Source: Labilithrix luteola
Lineage (GTDB): Bacteria > Myxococcota_A > Polyangia > Polyangiales > Polyangiaceae
Length of the DNA: 64,000 nt
Assembly (NCBI RefSeq): GCF_001263205.1
Contig: NZ_CP012333.1
Span: 8,661,501-8,725,500, forward strand
Direction: 5' to 3'
Made by a program: the position numbers and the translations under genes. Of this stretch, positions 27,996 to 38,257 are shown piece after piece. The notes under the pieces are model-generated. The model was not told the DNA's origin. It worked only from the letters and a program-made list of their open reading frames with translations, and did no database searches. Position 1 is the stretch's first letter. The number at the start of each line of letters is the position of its first letter.

Positions 27996-29114
27996 ATGAG
28001 CCCCCGTGAAACCAGCCTCGAGAGCGAGCTCGACAACGCGTCGAGCGCTCGGGCGAGCTTCTCCGAAACGCTCGAAATCGTTCGTCGGCAAGTCGATCGG
28101 CAACTCGGCCTTTGGCTCGAGCCTCGGCTCGCCGCAGCGGCGGGAGTAAGCGCCGAAGTCCTGGCTGCGGCGCAGGCCATCGAAGGACTCGCCCTCCGCG
28201 GCGGAAAGCGAATGCGCGCCGCTTTGATCGCCGCCGCGTTCGACGCGTGCAGCGCCGAGCCGACGACGGACGCCGCAGGAAGCTCATGGGCATCGGCCTT
28301 GCCCGCAATGGTCGCCATCGAGCTTCTCCAGGTGTACCTCCTCATTCACGACGACTGGATGGATGACGATGATGTCCGGCGTGGCGGTCCTGCCGTGCAC
28401 ATCATGCTGCGCGAGCGCCTTGGGGACGTGCGCCTCGGCGACGCCGCAGCGATCCTCGCGGGGGATCTTGCGAGCGGCTATGCGCAGAGTGCACTGCTCG
28501 AGTGCCCCGTGTCCGCCGATCGCTTGCTCCGCGCGGCGCAGGCGTTCGCGCGCATCCAGGAAGACGTCGTCACCGGGCAGCTCGCCGAGATGAGCGCCGT
28601 CCGTGCGGCGCAACCGCCGAGCGTGGAACTCATCCACTCGCTCAAGACGGCGAGCTACACGGTCACTGGGCCTCTCGCCCTCGGTGCGGTTCTCGCCGGC
28701 GCTGACGATGCGCGCGTTGCCGAGTTCGGACGCTTCGGCCGTCCGCTCGGCATCGCCTTCCAGCTCCGCGACGATCTGCTCGGAGTCTTCGGTGATCCCA
28801 CCGCGACCGGCAAGCCGATCTGGAACGACATCCGGCAGGGCAAGCGCACGGCGCTCGTCACCGAGCTGCGTGGAAGCGCCGAGGCCGAAGCGCTGCTCGC
28901 ACGTGTTCTCGGCAATCCCGATGCGCCTTCGTCCGAGATCGAAGCGGTCGTCCGTCTGATGGAGACGAGCGGTGCTCGTGCCCGCGTCGAGGCGCGCGTG
29001 CAGGAGCTCCTCGACGAGACGCGCCAGGTCCTCGCATCGATGAACCTCCGTCCCTCGCTGGGGCGTCGCGTGCTTCAAGGGGCGATTTCCGCCCTCGGAG
29101 AGCGAGCATCATGA
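27996..29114 (+). CDS. Polyprenyl synthetase (farnesyl/geranylgeranyl diphosphate synthase type)
   Basis: 372 residues. The first Asp-rich motif is 'IHDDWMDDDDVRRGG' (~125), the second is 'QLRDDLLGVFGD' (~255), with 'LRGGKRMRAAL' before and 'KTASYTVTGPL' between them. The Tyr five residues before the first Asp-rich motif ('VYLLIHDD') resembles short-chain synthases, suggesting a C15-C20 product, but the chain length is an inference. It is the first gene of the mevalonate operon, and its TGA overlaps the next ATG. Confidence 0.85.
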   Translation: MSPRETSLESELDNASSARASFSETLEIVRRQVDRQLGLWLEPRLAAAAGVSAEVLAAAQAIEGLALRGGKRMRAALIAAAFDACSAEPTTDAAGSSWASALPAMVAIELLQVYLLIHDDWMDDDDVRRGGPAVHIMLRERLGDVRLGDAAAILAGDLASGYAQSALLECPVSADRLLRAAQAFARIQEDVVTGQLAEMSAVRAAQPPSVELIHSLKTASYTVTGPLALGAVLAGADDARVAEFGRFGRPLGIAFQLRDDLLGVFGDPTATGKPIWNDIRQGKRTALVTELRGSAEAEALLARVLGNPDAPSSEIEAVVRLMETSGARARVEARVQELLDETRQVLASMNLRPSLGRRVLQGAISALGERAS

Positions 29115-30133
29115 GCGGAGCGAACGGTTCGTCGGGCGTACGCCGGTCGGCTGCTCACGGCAAAGTGATTCTCTTCGGCGAGCATGCCGTCGTCTACGGC
29201 GTGCCGGCGCTTGCTGTCGGCATCGATCGCGGAGCCTGGGCCGACGCGACGCCGTGCAACGAATCCCGTAGCTCGATGCACGTTCGCGATTGGAACGTCA
29301 CCGTGAGCGACGACGTTGCCGACGACGGGCTGCCGCTCGCTCGCGCGTTCCGCGACGTCCTTGCCGTCACGCGCGACGCCCAGCGCGCCGAGGGGCGTGC
29401 GCCCGTCGGTGTCGTGACGGTCGACGCCGGTGCCGATCTGCCTCCGGGCGGCGGGCTCGGGTGCTCGGCCGCCCTCGGCGTTGCGGTCGCGCGCGCCCTC
29501 GATCCCCTGGCCACGCCGGAAGTGATTGCATCGCGCGTGATGGCGTGGGAGCGCGTGTTCCACGGCAATCCGTCGGGCATCGACGCGACGGTCTCTTCGC
29601 TCGGCGGCTGCGTGCTCTACGAGCGAAGCGATGCCCAGGCGCCCACGATTCAGCGCGTTCGCCTCCCGAGGACGCTTCTGCTTTGCGTCGGTCACAGCGG
29701 AATCGCGTCGAGTACCAAGACGATGGTCGAAGCGGTGGCCCGCCTTCGTGAGCGCCGTCTCGAGACCACGCAGAAGACGTTCGATGCCATCCACACGCTG
29801 GTGAAGAACGCGCGCCTCGCCATCGAGGCGGGCGACGAGCGAGCGATTGGACAGCTCCTCGATCTCAACCAGATGCTGCTCTCCGGCCTCTTCGTCTCGA
29901 CGCCCGAGATCGAGCAGATGTGCGAGGCCGCCCGTTCGGCGGGCGCGCATGGCGCGAAGCTCACGGGCGCGGGCGGAGGCGGCTGCGTGGTTGCGCTGGT
30001 CGACGAGGCCTCGAAGGGCGAGGCGGTTCTGAGCGCGTGGAAGCGCGACGGCTTCGACGGCTTCCTCACCCGCGTCGGCGGTGTCGTTTCGAAGGACACG
30101 ACACCGGTGGCGATGGCCCAGGGGGCGCCGTGA
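29111..30133 (+). CDS. mvk: Mevalonate kinase
   Basis: 340 residues, GHMP kinase family. 'KVILFGEHAVVYGVPALA' (motif 1, ~18-36), the ATP loop 'PPGGGLGCSAALGVAVARAL' (~113), 'HGNPSGIDATVSSLGG' (~155) and 'KLTGAGGGGCVVAL' (~285) identify it. It phosphorylates mevalonate at position 5. It overlaps its neighbours on both sides (ATGA before, GTGA after), pointing to coupled translation. Confidence 0.92.
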   Translation: MSGANGSSGVRRSAAHGKVILFGEHAVVYGVPALAVGIDRGAWADATPCNESRSSMHVRDWNVTVSDDVADDGLPLARAFRDVLAVTRDAQRAEGRAPVGVVTVDAGADLPPGGGLGCSAALGVAVARALDPLATPEVIASRVMAWERVFHGNPSGIDATVSSLGGCVLYERSDAQAPTIQRVRLPRTLLLCVGHSGIASSTKTMVEAVARLRERRLETTQKTFDAIHTLVKNARLAIEAGDERAIGQLLDLNQMLLSGLFVSTPEIEQMCEAARSAGAHGAKLTGAGGGGCVVALVDEASKGEAVLSAWKRDGFDGFLTRVGGVVSKDTTPVAMAQGAP

Positions 30134-31119
30134 GCACGCTTTCGGCAACGGCCTGCGCACATCCCAACATCGCGCTCGCGAAGTACTGGGGGAAGCGCGA
30201 AGGCGAGGGGAACGTCCCGGCGGTTCCGAGTCTCTCGGTGACGCTCGCCGGGATGACCACGACCACCACCGTCACGTTCGATGGCGCGCTCGCGAGCGAC
30301 GAGCTTTCGCTCAATGGTGCGAGCACGGACGGGCGCCCGCTCGCACGCGCGTCGGCTCTGCTCGACGTCGTTCGTCGCGACGCCGGTATCGATGCACGTG
30401 CTCGGATCGTGTCGGCGAACGACTTCCCGACGGCGAGTGGCCTCGCGTCGAGTGCCTCCGGCTTCGCGGCGCTCGCCCTCGCGGCGGTGCGTGCTGCGGG
30501 GCTCGACTGGAGCGTCACGCGCGTGAGCGATCTCGCCCGTCGGAGCTCGGCCAGCGCGGGGCGCAGCCTTTTCGGCGGCTTCGTCGAGCTCGACGGCGGT
30601 GACGGTGCGACGGGCACGTCGGCGTCGGTCGCCAGCCCTTCGGCGCTCGATCTGAAGGTGCTCGTGTGCGTGACCACCGAGGCGGCGAAGGCCACGTCGT
30701 CGACCGATGGCATGCTCCTCACGCAGCGCGTGAGCCCGTACTACCCGGCGTGGCTCCAAGAAGCGCCGCGGCTCTGCGCGAAGATCCGCGCCGCCATTCT
30801 CGCGGGGGATTTCTCCACGGTCGGCGAGTACGCCGAGAAGAGCGCGCTCGCGATGCACGCCTGCGCGATGGCGGCGGGCATCGTCTACGTCTCCGGCGCC
30901 ACGCTCGCGGCCCTCGCCGAAGTGCGCGCCATGCGTGCCGACGGCCTCCAGACCTACGGCACGATCGACGCGGGCCCGCATTTGAAGTGCCTGGTGCGTG
31001 GAAGCGACGCCGCCGCCGCGAAGGAGCGGCTCGCGCGCGTACCCGGCGTGCTTCGCATCCTCGAGACTTCGCCGGGCGACGGCGCGCGCATCCTGCCCCT
31101 GGCCGAGGCGTCGCGATGA
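30130..31119 (+). CDS. mvaD: Diphosphomevalonate decarboxylase
   Basis: 329 residues from the GTG at 30130, which overlaps the mvk stop. Family signatures are 'HPNIALAKYWGKR' (~11), 'PSLSVTL' (~34), 'NDFPTASGLASSASGFAAL' (~97; ATP loop) and 'RRSSASAGRSLFGGFVEL' (~137), where most relatives have RxGSGSACRS. It makes IPP from mevalonate diphosphate with ATP. 'YTIDAGP' is represented by 'YGTIDAGPHLKCL' (~278). Confidence 0.92.
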   Translation: MSTLSATACAHPNIALAKYWGKREGEGNVPAVPSLSVTLAGMTTTTTVTFDGALASDELSLNGASTDGRPLARASALLDVVRRDAGIDARARIVSANDFPTASGLASSASGFAALALAAVRAAGLDWSVTRVSDLARRSSASAGRSLFGGFVELDGGDGATGTSASVASPSALDLKVLVCVTTEAAKATSSTDGMLLTQRVSPYYPAWLQEAPRLCAKIRAAILAGDFSTVGEYAEKSALAMHACAMAAGIVYVSGATLAALAEVRAMRADGLQTYGTIDAGPHLKCLVRGSDAAAAKERLARVPGVLRILETSPGDGARILPLAEASR

Positions 31120-32032
31120 AGGCGTTCGCGCCCGGCAAACTCGTATTGACGGGCGCGTACGCGGTGCTCGAAGGGGCGCCTTGCATCGTCGTGGCAACGA
31201 GCCGTGGCGTCGTCGCGGATACGGCGCGCAGAGCATCCTTCACCACGCCGGAAGTCGAAGCGGCGCTCGGCTCGGTCGCCGCGCCCGACGTCGATGCGTC
31301 GGCGCTCTTCCTCGATTCGCGCAAGCTCGGCCTCGGTGCGAGCGCAGCGATTCTGGTGGCGTCGCTTGCAGCGCGCGAGGCGGAAGCCGGCCGGGACGTA
31401 GGTGACGACGACGTCCGGGCAGCGCTCTTCTCTCGCGCGCGTGAGGCGCACGCCACAGCCCAGAGCGGCGGAAGCGGCGTCGACGTGGCCGCCAGCGTGT
31501 TCGGCGGTGCCCTCCGGTACACGATGGGCGCGTTGCCCGTGCGTGTGACCTTGCCACGCGGCGCGCACTTGTCGGTCTTCGCGTGCGGCAACAGCGCACG
31601 AACGTCCGATCTTCGCGGCAAGGTCGATGCCCTCGCGGCGAGCTCGCCTGCGCTTCATCGCGAATGCATGGACGCGCTGCAGAGCCTCGCGCGCGACGCC
31701 GCGCAGGCCGTGGACGCCGGTGCGCTCGAGCGTCTCGTCGACGTCGTGCGGCGCACATCGGCGGCCCTCGCGCGCCTCGGTGACGCGGCCGGCGCGCCGA
31801 TCGTGCCGACCGAGCTTCGCGAGCTGTCGGACATCGCCGCGCGTGAGAGCGCGGCCTTCTGTGTTTCGGGTGCCGGTGGCGGAGACGTCGCCGTGTACCT
31901 CGGAAGCGCGCCGCCCTCCGCGGCGTTCCTCACGCGCGCAAGCGCGCTTGGACTTCTTCGATTGGATCTTGGTCTCGACGAGAAAGGAGTGAGGGCGCTG
32001 CCGACGCCTGCGGTTTTCGCAACGGCCGACGT

Positions 32033-32036
<4 letters not shown>
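31116..32036 (+). CDS. Phosphomevalonate kinase (GHMP family)
   Basis: 306 residues. 'KAFAPGKLVLTGAYAVLEGAPCIV' (motif 1, split here around residue 12), 'KLGLGASAAILVASLAA' (ATP loop, ~69) and 'VSGAGGGDVAVYLG' (~250) are GHMP motifs. Position between the decarboxylase and HMG-CoA reductase and the 'LTGAYAVLEG' start fit phosphomevalonate kinase, completing the classical pathway. The start ATG overlaps the mvaD stop, and the stop abuts the next GTG as GTGA. Confidence 0.85.
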
Positions 32037-33379
<1,343 letters not shown>

Positions 33380-33411
33380 ACCTCGCGCCTGAGCTCGGGA
33401 ACGAGCCGGTC

Positions 33412-33459
33412 AACCGCGAGGAGCGGCCGGCTCGCAGGGGGCCGTGCCTCCTCGCGGTT
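33412..33459 (+). terminator. Long hairpin at the end of the mevalonate operon
   Basis: Perfect 12-bp arms AACCGCGAGGAG (33412-33423) and CTCCTCGCGGTT (33448-33459) enclose a further inner stem CGGCC/GGCCG. There is no T tract, so it may act as a factor-dependent or 3'-stabilising end. It starts 33 bp after the mvaA stop. Confidence 0.6.
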
Positions 33460-33748
33460 CAGCGCTGCTGTTCGACCTGAGGCGACTCGACCTGCTCGAC
33501 GCGCTCGTAGGGGAGCGGCGGCCTTGCTGCGCGGGCACCTCGCGGAGGGGCGACTCTTCTATTTGGACCACAGGCCGCCGCTCGCTCGCAAGCGTCGCGC
33601 TTTTTCCGCGTCTCGATGAGTGGTTGCGCGGGCCACCTCGGCCGCGCCAGGTGGGGCAGCATCTGTCGCCGGCTCGCCCTCGGTGCTGTTCCGCTGTTCC
33701 CAAGTGGGCCGTGACGTCACGGCAGACTTCGCGTAGCGTCCTTTCACG
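33460..33748. other. Non-coding gap before the hybrid histidine kinase
   Basis: I see no supported gene, RNA or repeat in this stretch. Antisense frames in it are GC-driven shadows. It presumably contains the promoter of the downstream kinase gene. Confidence 0.4.
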
Positions 33749-34798
33749 ATGGCGGATTCGAGCGATCCTCATCGTGATCTCGCGGGCGTCCTCCACGACG
33801 TCTCGAACGCGCTCACGGTGCTCCTCGGCTGGGTGGGAGAAGCACGTGCACCCGGCGCCTCGCCCGAGGCCACGGCCTACGCGCTTTCGATCGTCGAGCA
33901 GCGTGCTCGGCTCGCCCGCGATCTCGCGCGCCACGCGATTGGCGCCCCGCGGATCGACGAGCAGCGGGAGCTCGCAGCCGTGGTCGAGGAAGTCGTGCTC
34001 GCGCTCGAGGTTGAAGCCCTTCGAACGGGAACGAGGCTCGTCGTACGCGACAGCGGCCCGACGGCGCTCGTGAGCGGCGCCCTCGACGTTGCGCAGATCC
34101 TCACGAACCTCGTTCTCAACGCGCTTTCGCACGCCCCACGCGACACGGTCATCGACGTGAACGTGGTGGTCGAAGACGAGCGCTGCTTCGTCGACGTCAC
34201 CGACGAAGGGCCGGGGGTCGCTCCGGAGCGCAGGCACTCGATCTTCCTCGGGGACTCGCTCCGGCCCGGCGGAACAGGCGTGGGCCTTCGCCATTCGCGC
34301 GCCCTCGCGCGCGTCTGGGGCGGGGAAGTGGAGCTCGTGCCCGGTACCTCGGGAGAGAAGGGCGCCCGGTTCCGTGTGAGCTGGCCTCGCGCCGACGCGA
34401 TCCCGCGCCCGCCTGTTTCCACCTCTCGCTTCACCGAGCTCGCTGGCCAGCGCGTTCTGGTCGTCGAAGACGACGTGGCGGTCACCCAGCTCCTCGAAGC
34501 CTCGCTGGGGGCCCGTGGCGCCGAGATCACCGTGGCCTCGACGGCCGACGAGCTGACCGCGGCGCTGGTCGACGCTCCCTACGATGCCGTGCTGGTCGAT
34601 TTTTCGCCCATCAAGTCGGACGCCCAGGCGGCCTTGGCGGGCATCCGCGCCAGCTCGCCGAATGCACGAATCCTCCTAATTACAGGCAATGCGGACGCTC
34701 TCCCGGCCGTTTTTACCGACGGTACGGTGGAGCTCGTTCGCAAGCCTTTCGAGGTCGGAGAAATCATTCGTGCACTTCGTCGTGAGAAAGAGTGTTGA
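33749..34798 (+). CDS. Small hybrid histidine kinase with C-terminal receiver domain
   Basis: 349 residues, lacking any N-terminal sensor or membrane segment. The dimerisation box has His16 ('GVLHDVSNALTVLLGW'), followed by an HATPase domain with N box 'NLVLNALSHAPRD' (~125), 'DEGPGVAP' (G1) and 'GGTGVGLRHSRAL' (G2). A receiver domain (~225-345) has the acidic 'VVEDD', the likely phospho-acceptor Asp in 'DAVLVDFSPIKSD' and Lys in 'ELVRKPF'. It is probably cytoplasmic and fed by a partner protein. The 'HDVSN' box rather than 'HELRT' is typical of an atypical subgroup. Confidence 0.8.
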   Translation: MADSSDPHRDLAGVLHDVSNALTVLLGWVGEARAPGASPEATAYALSIVEQRARLARDLARHAIGAPRIDEQRELAAVVEEVVLALEVEALRTGTRLVVRDSGPTALVSGALDVAQILTNLVLNALSHAPRDTVIDVNVVVEDERCFVDVTDEGPGVAPERRHSIFLGDSLRPGGTGVGLRHSRALARVWGGEVELVPGTSGEKGARFRVSWPRADAIPRPPVSTSRFTELAGQRVLVVEDDVAVTQLLEASLGARGAEITVASTADELTAALVDAPYDAVLVDFSPIKSDAQAALAGIRASSPNARILLITGNADALPAVFTDGTVELVRKPFEVGEIIRALRREKEC

Positions 34799-34856
34799 CG
34801 AACCGGAAAGAACATCGTAATTCCGCATTCATCGAACGACGCGAAACGCGAGCGAC

Positions 34857-34938
34857 GCGAAGGTGGCGGAATTGGCAGACGCACTAGCTTGAGGTGCTAG
34901 CGGGTAACACCGTAGGGGTTCAAGTCCCCTCCTTCGCA
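34857..34938 (+). tRNA. tRNA-Leu(GAG)
   Basis: 82 bases fold as a class II tRNA: acceptor GCGAAGG/CCTTCGC with discriminator A, D arm, anticodon stem CTAGC/GCTAG around loop TTGAGGT giving anticodon GAG, a variable arm and a T arm with GGTTCAAGTCC. CCA is not encoded. A CGAGAGG...CCTCTCG hairpin follows about 12 bp downstream. Confidence 0.95.
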
Positions 34939-35044
34939 CAGCAGGTTTCGAGAGGTACCAAGCCTCTCGAGCTCCCCCGGACAAAGAAGCCGGATGCCAG
35001 GGAGTACGGGTCAGGGAGCCCGAACCGTACGTAGACAGAGCCGG

Positions 35045-35096
35045 ACGGCAGCGATGTGGAGATTCTCCCTCGCTGCCGTTTTGGTTTTGTTTTGTC
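35045..35096 (+). terminator. Rho-independent terminator downstream of tRNA-Leu
   Basis: The 10-bp arms ACGGCAGCGA (35045-35054) and TCGCTGCCGT (35070-35079) are followed by a T-rich run (TTTGGTTTTGTTTTG). It is the clearest intrinsic terminator of the region and probably ends the tRNA-Leu transcript about 110 bases after the tRNA. Confidence 0.75.
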
Positions 35097-35139
35097 TCGT
35101 TCGAGGGGGGCCGGCCCCCTCGAGCTCCCCCTGTGCTCG

Positions 35140-35535
35140 CTGCCAGGAAAGTGATGACCGTCGGTGAGGCGTTCGTTGCGCGGCTAGCGGCTCTCGCCTG
35201 ATCTTCGTGGTCGGAAGGCGAGGTCCCCGCAAGCTGCCCCTGTGCTGACTGCCAGGAGAGTGATGACCGTCGGTGAGGCGTTCGTTGAGCGGCTAGCGGC
35301 CTCTCGCCTGATCTTCGTGGTCGGAAGGCTGGTCCCCGCGAGCTGCCCCTGTGCTGACTGCCAGGAGAGTGATGACCGTCGGTGAGGCGTTCGTCGAGCG
35401 GCTAGCGGCTCTCGCCTGATCTTCGTGGTCGGAAGGCTGGTCCCCGCGAGCTGCCCCTGTCCTGACTGCCAGGAGAGTGATGACCGTCGGTGAGGCGTTC
35501 GTTGAGCGGCTAGCGGCTTCTCGCGTGGACGTCGT
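35140..35535. repeat. Array of 109-bp tandem repeats, three and a half units
   Basis: Units start at 35140, 35249, 35358 and 35466 (spacings 109, 109, 108 bp), each opening CTGCCAGGAGAGTGATGACC with few differences; the fourth diverges after about 60 bp. The spacing is not a multiple of three, so a common reading frame is lost from unit to unit and the antisense open frames here are not likely to be genes. The units are contiguous without unique spacers, so this is not a CRISPR array. Function unknown. Confidence 0.85.
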
Positions 35536-35953
35536 GGTGGGATGTGAGGCCCCTCCCGGCTCCCGCCTCGGCACAAGAGAGCGACGAATGCTCTCCCGCC
35601 CACGTTGCCGTGGACCTGGGCTTCGGCGTGGCGTGGACCTAGACGCGGACGACGAGGTGGACTTGGTCGACCCACGTAGGCATCGACGTCCACGTAGACG
35701 CGTTCTCTTCCCTACTCTCGCGTTCCCACTCTCGCGTGATCAGTCTCCGGTGCCCGGTCTGTGCGTTCAGGTCTCGGGTCTCGGGTCTTCGGTCTCGGGC
35801 GACTGGTTTCTGTCCCCTCCCGGTCTCTCATGAGGCGAAGTGCGTCGCGAGCTACGAACGCGAACGGTGCCTCGTGCAACACCCACACGACCTCGGATGC
35901 CGCCAGAGGCGGTTGCTCTTGACTGGTTTTCGAGGGCGCAGTCTCCTCGTCGC
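35536..35953. other. Low-complexity non-coding stretch after the tandem repeats
   Basis: It holds imperfect short repeats, first with GTGGAC/ACGTCC motifs (35625-35700) and then with TCGGGTCT/TCGGTCTC motifs (35770-35810). I see no gene or RNA structure. Confidence 0.5.
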
Positions 35954-36352
35954 ATGCCGAAGATTTGGAAAGAGAAGCCTTCCCACGACGACGTTCGCAG
36001 GTTCCTGCACGGCTTCTTCGAACAACTCCGAGCGGGAAAGGTCGAGGAGGCGAAGGCTCTCGTCGGTCACGCCTACGAGGATTGGAACGAGTCGCTCTTC
36101 ACCGTCTGGCAGGACCACTACCTGATTCACGAGATTCCAAAAGACTCGTCCTTCGAAGGTCGAGAGTGGGACACGAATCGGGCATGGCTTTCCGACCTGA
36201 CGATCAAAGACGATATCGAATGGGTCAACGACGATTGCGCTTGGGTGGATTTCATCTATCGAGGAGATCCCTCCGGCTACATCGGTGAATTCGCAGTCAA
36301 GCAAGACGCGGACGGCTATTTCGTCCAGCGCACGATCTTCAAAATGGCCTGA
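35954..36352 (+). CDS. Small protein, possibly NTF2-like, unknown function
   Basis: 132 residues from the ATG at 35954 (MPKIWKEK). The layout of an N-terminal helix pair ('DVRRFLHGFFEQLRAGKVEEAKALV') and then aromatic-rich strands ('EWVNDDCAWVDFIYRG', 'GEFAVKQDADGYFVQRTIFKM') is what NTF2/SnoaL-like folds look like, a fold also common in immunity proteins. This is only a fold-level guess. The longer frame from 35840 would add an Arg-rich leader and was rejected. It is isolated from other plus-strand genes. Confidence 0.6.
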   Translation: MPKIWKEKPSHDDVRRFLHGFFEQLRAGKVEEAKALVGHAYEDWNESLFTVWQDHYLIHEIPKDSSFEGREWDTNRAWLSDLTIKDDIEWVNDDCAWVDFIYRGDPSGYIGEFAVKQDADGYFVQRTIFKMA

Positions 36353-36438
36353 CGGTTCTGCCGTTCATGGGCGTCTGCACGTTCCGAGCGACGTCGACGA
36401 CGCCCATGACCGCGGCGAGCCGAGCCTCTCGCGCCGGG

Positions 36439-37263
36439 CTATGCGGTTCGCACCGTCTGCGCAATGCCGGTGACCACCCGGACAGCCCAATCCTGAAGCA
36501 CGATGGTTTCAGGAATGAGAACGGATTCCCAACTCAGGGAAACCGCACCGCCGCCGACCGTGAGTGACGTCAGACTGTATTTCCCGTCGAGCAGAGCACC
36601 ACGAATGGGCGTCAGTAACGCGGACGCGAGCGCGCGGCTCCCGCGAAGGGCGAAGTGAGCGTCGAACTCGGGATCGACGATGGGCCCGGGCCGAAAGTAG
36701 CGTTCGATGTCGTCGAGTAGCGACTTTCGACGCAACCTGACCACGCCGAGCTTCTTGGGGACCCCGGCGAGGAGCAGCCGATGCATTCGTGGATCGACGA
36801 TGCCGAAACCGGCGCCCTCGGCGAACACGGAGAGCGATAATGGAATGGCGCCTCTCTCGAAGTCGGAGCGCATTCCCCGCCCGAAAGGACGGCAATCGTC
36901 CAGCTGCCGACCCCATCGCTCGAACACACGGATCGGCGTGCGACCGGTCCAACGCGGGGATTCGGGCTCGGGAATGGGCCAGACTTGGCTGCGCGTCTCG
37001 TCCACGTACGCGCCAACTCGATTCAGGAATTCACGCAGCTCGGCGACGTCGTGCTGGAGCGAATCCATCGTGAGCATTGTCGGTTTGGCTGCGAAGGCCT
37101 CGCGGAGTCGCGCCTTGAGACTCTCGAGCTCGTCGTACTTGGCGGCCGGAAGAAGGCTGTGGTGGATGGGCGTGATCGCGGGCATCGACGCGACCTCCGC
37201 CGAGAGTGCGGCGAGGCGATCGTTCAGCGAAGCGACGTCGTCTCGATAGGCGTTCATTGTCAT
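36439..37263 (-). CDS. Paralogue 1 of an unrecognised ~275-residue family
   Basis: About 274 residues. It shares with the two neighbours the start 'MNAYRDD', a helical N-terminal half, 'R..FG.GMRSDFERGAIP', a middle domain around 'VDPEFDAHFALRG' and the closing 'LQDWAVRVVTGIAQTVRTA'. Soluble, no signal peptide, no catalytic motif that I recognise. The start at ATG 37263 follows the conserved GGGGGCAG ribosome-binding region; 37257 and 37275 are alternatives. It is the last of three tandem copies on the minus strand. Confidence 0.65.
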   Translation of the reverse strand: MTMNAYRDDVASLNDRLAALSAEVASMPAITPIHHSLLPAAKYDELESLKARLREAFAAKPTMLTMDSLQHDVAELREFLNRVGAYVDETRSQVWPIPEPESPRWTGRTPIRVFERWGRQLDDCRPFGRGMRSDFERGAIPLSLSVFAEGAGFGIVDPRMHRLLLAGVPKKLGVVRLRRKSLLDDIERYFRPGPIVDPEFDAHFALRGSRALASALLTPIRGALLDGKYSLTSLTVGGGAVSLSWESVLIPETIVLQDWAVRVVTGIAQTVRTA

Positions 37264-37318
37264 CGCTGCCCCCATCGACCAATTCTCGCGGCGATTGCGC
37301 TCATTCCGCTTCGAGAGC

Positions 37319-38150
37319 CTACGCCGTTCGAACGGTCTCGACGACGGCAGTCACCGCCTCGACGGCCCAGTCCGGGAGCAGCACGGTCTTCGGAATGACG
37401 CGAGACTCCCATGCGAGCGATGCGGCGCCGGCTCGCAACGAAAGCCCAAAGAGCTCTTCACGGCATTCGAGGAGTACGTCACGTACTGGCGTAAAGACTG
37501 TGCGAGCGAGGCCGTGGTCCCCATAGACCACGAAGTGCCGATCGAACTCGCGGTCGACGACCACCTCGTGTCGGAAATAGCGCGCGACCACGTCGGCGAT
37601 CGTGCGTCTAGGCGCGACCGCCACGTTGAGTCCGGAGGGCATGCCGGCGCGCAGTATCCGTTCCATTCGCTGATCGGTTAGGTCGAGATTGGAGCCGTGC
37701 CCATAGGCAACGAGGCACATCGGAATACCGCTTTTGGCGAAATCGGAACGCATGCCGCATCCAAAGGGCACGCAGTTCTCCAGCTGCCATCCCCAGCGTT
37801 CGATGACATCGATCACGAAACGATTCGGGCTGAGCGATTGGCCCGGCAGCGCGGGTTGCGGGAAGGGCCATGGCTGGCTCTGCGTGACGTGGACGTATTC
37901 ATCGACCCTCGACAGAAATGCCCGCAACCAAGTCACGTCCCGTGTGAGCGAGTGGATGGTTTCCATCGCCGGCTCGGCCGCGAGCGCTTGTCGAATGCGG
38001 AGCTCGATGGCCTCGAGCGCGCAAAATTTGCTCGCGCGGAAGCAGGGCGCGGTCGATCGGCGCGATGGCCGGCATCGACGCGACCTCCGTGGAAAGGACG
38101 GCATGCAACTCCCTCCATGAGGAGGCGTCGTCGCGATAGGCGTTGGTCAT
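37319..38150 (-). pseudogene. Paralogue 2 of the same family, frameshifted
   Basis: The N-terminus (MTNAYRDDASSWRELHAVLSTEVASMPAIAPIDRALLP) and the rest (from 'ASKFCALEAIELRIRQAL' to 'LPDWAVEAVTAVVETVRTA') match the flanking copies but lie in different frames. One extra base near 38045-38050, around the CCGCGCG run, would restore a full-length protein of about 277 residues. It may be a real mutation, a sequence error, or less likely a programmed shift. Confidence 0.7.
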
Positions 38151-38257
38151 CGTCGCTCCCGTCGGTCCTTTTGGTCGGAGGTTGCGACGATTCGACATCC
38201 GTCGTCAGTGGGCTCCGTCGATGCGACGAAGACGACGTTCTCGAGGAGGCGATGGTT

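Noticed and set aside
35140..35535. CRISPR array
   Set aside because: Units are 109 bp and contiguous, with no unique spacers and no cas genes.
35184..35693. Minus-strand gene with repeated ASPTVITLLAV peptide
   Set aside because: The repeat length is not divisible by three, so the peptide appears in changing frames. It is a property of the DNA repeat, not a selected protein.
35840..35953. Longer start for the NTF2-like protein
   Set aside because: The extension is Arg/Pro-rich, lies in low-complexity DNA and has no ribosome-binding site.
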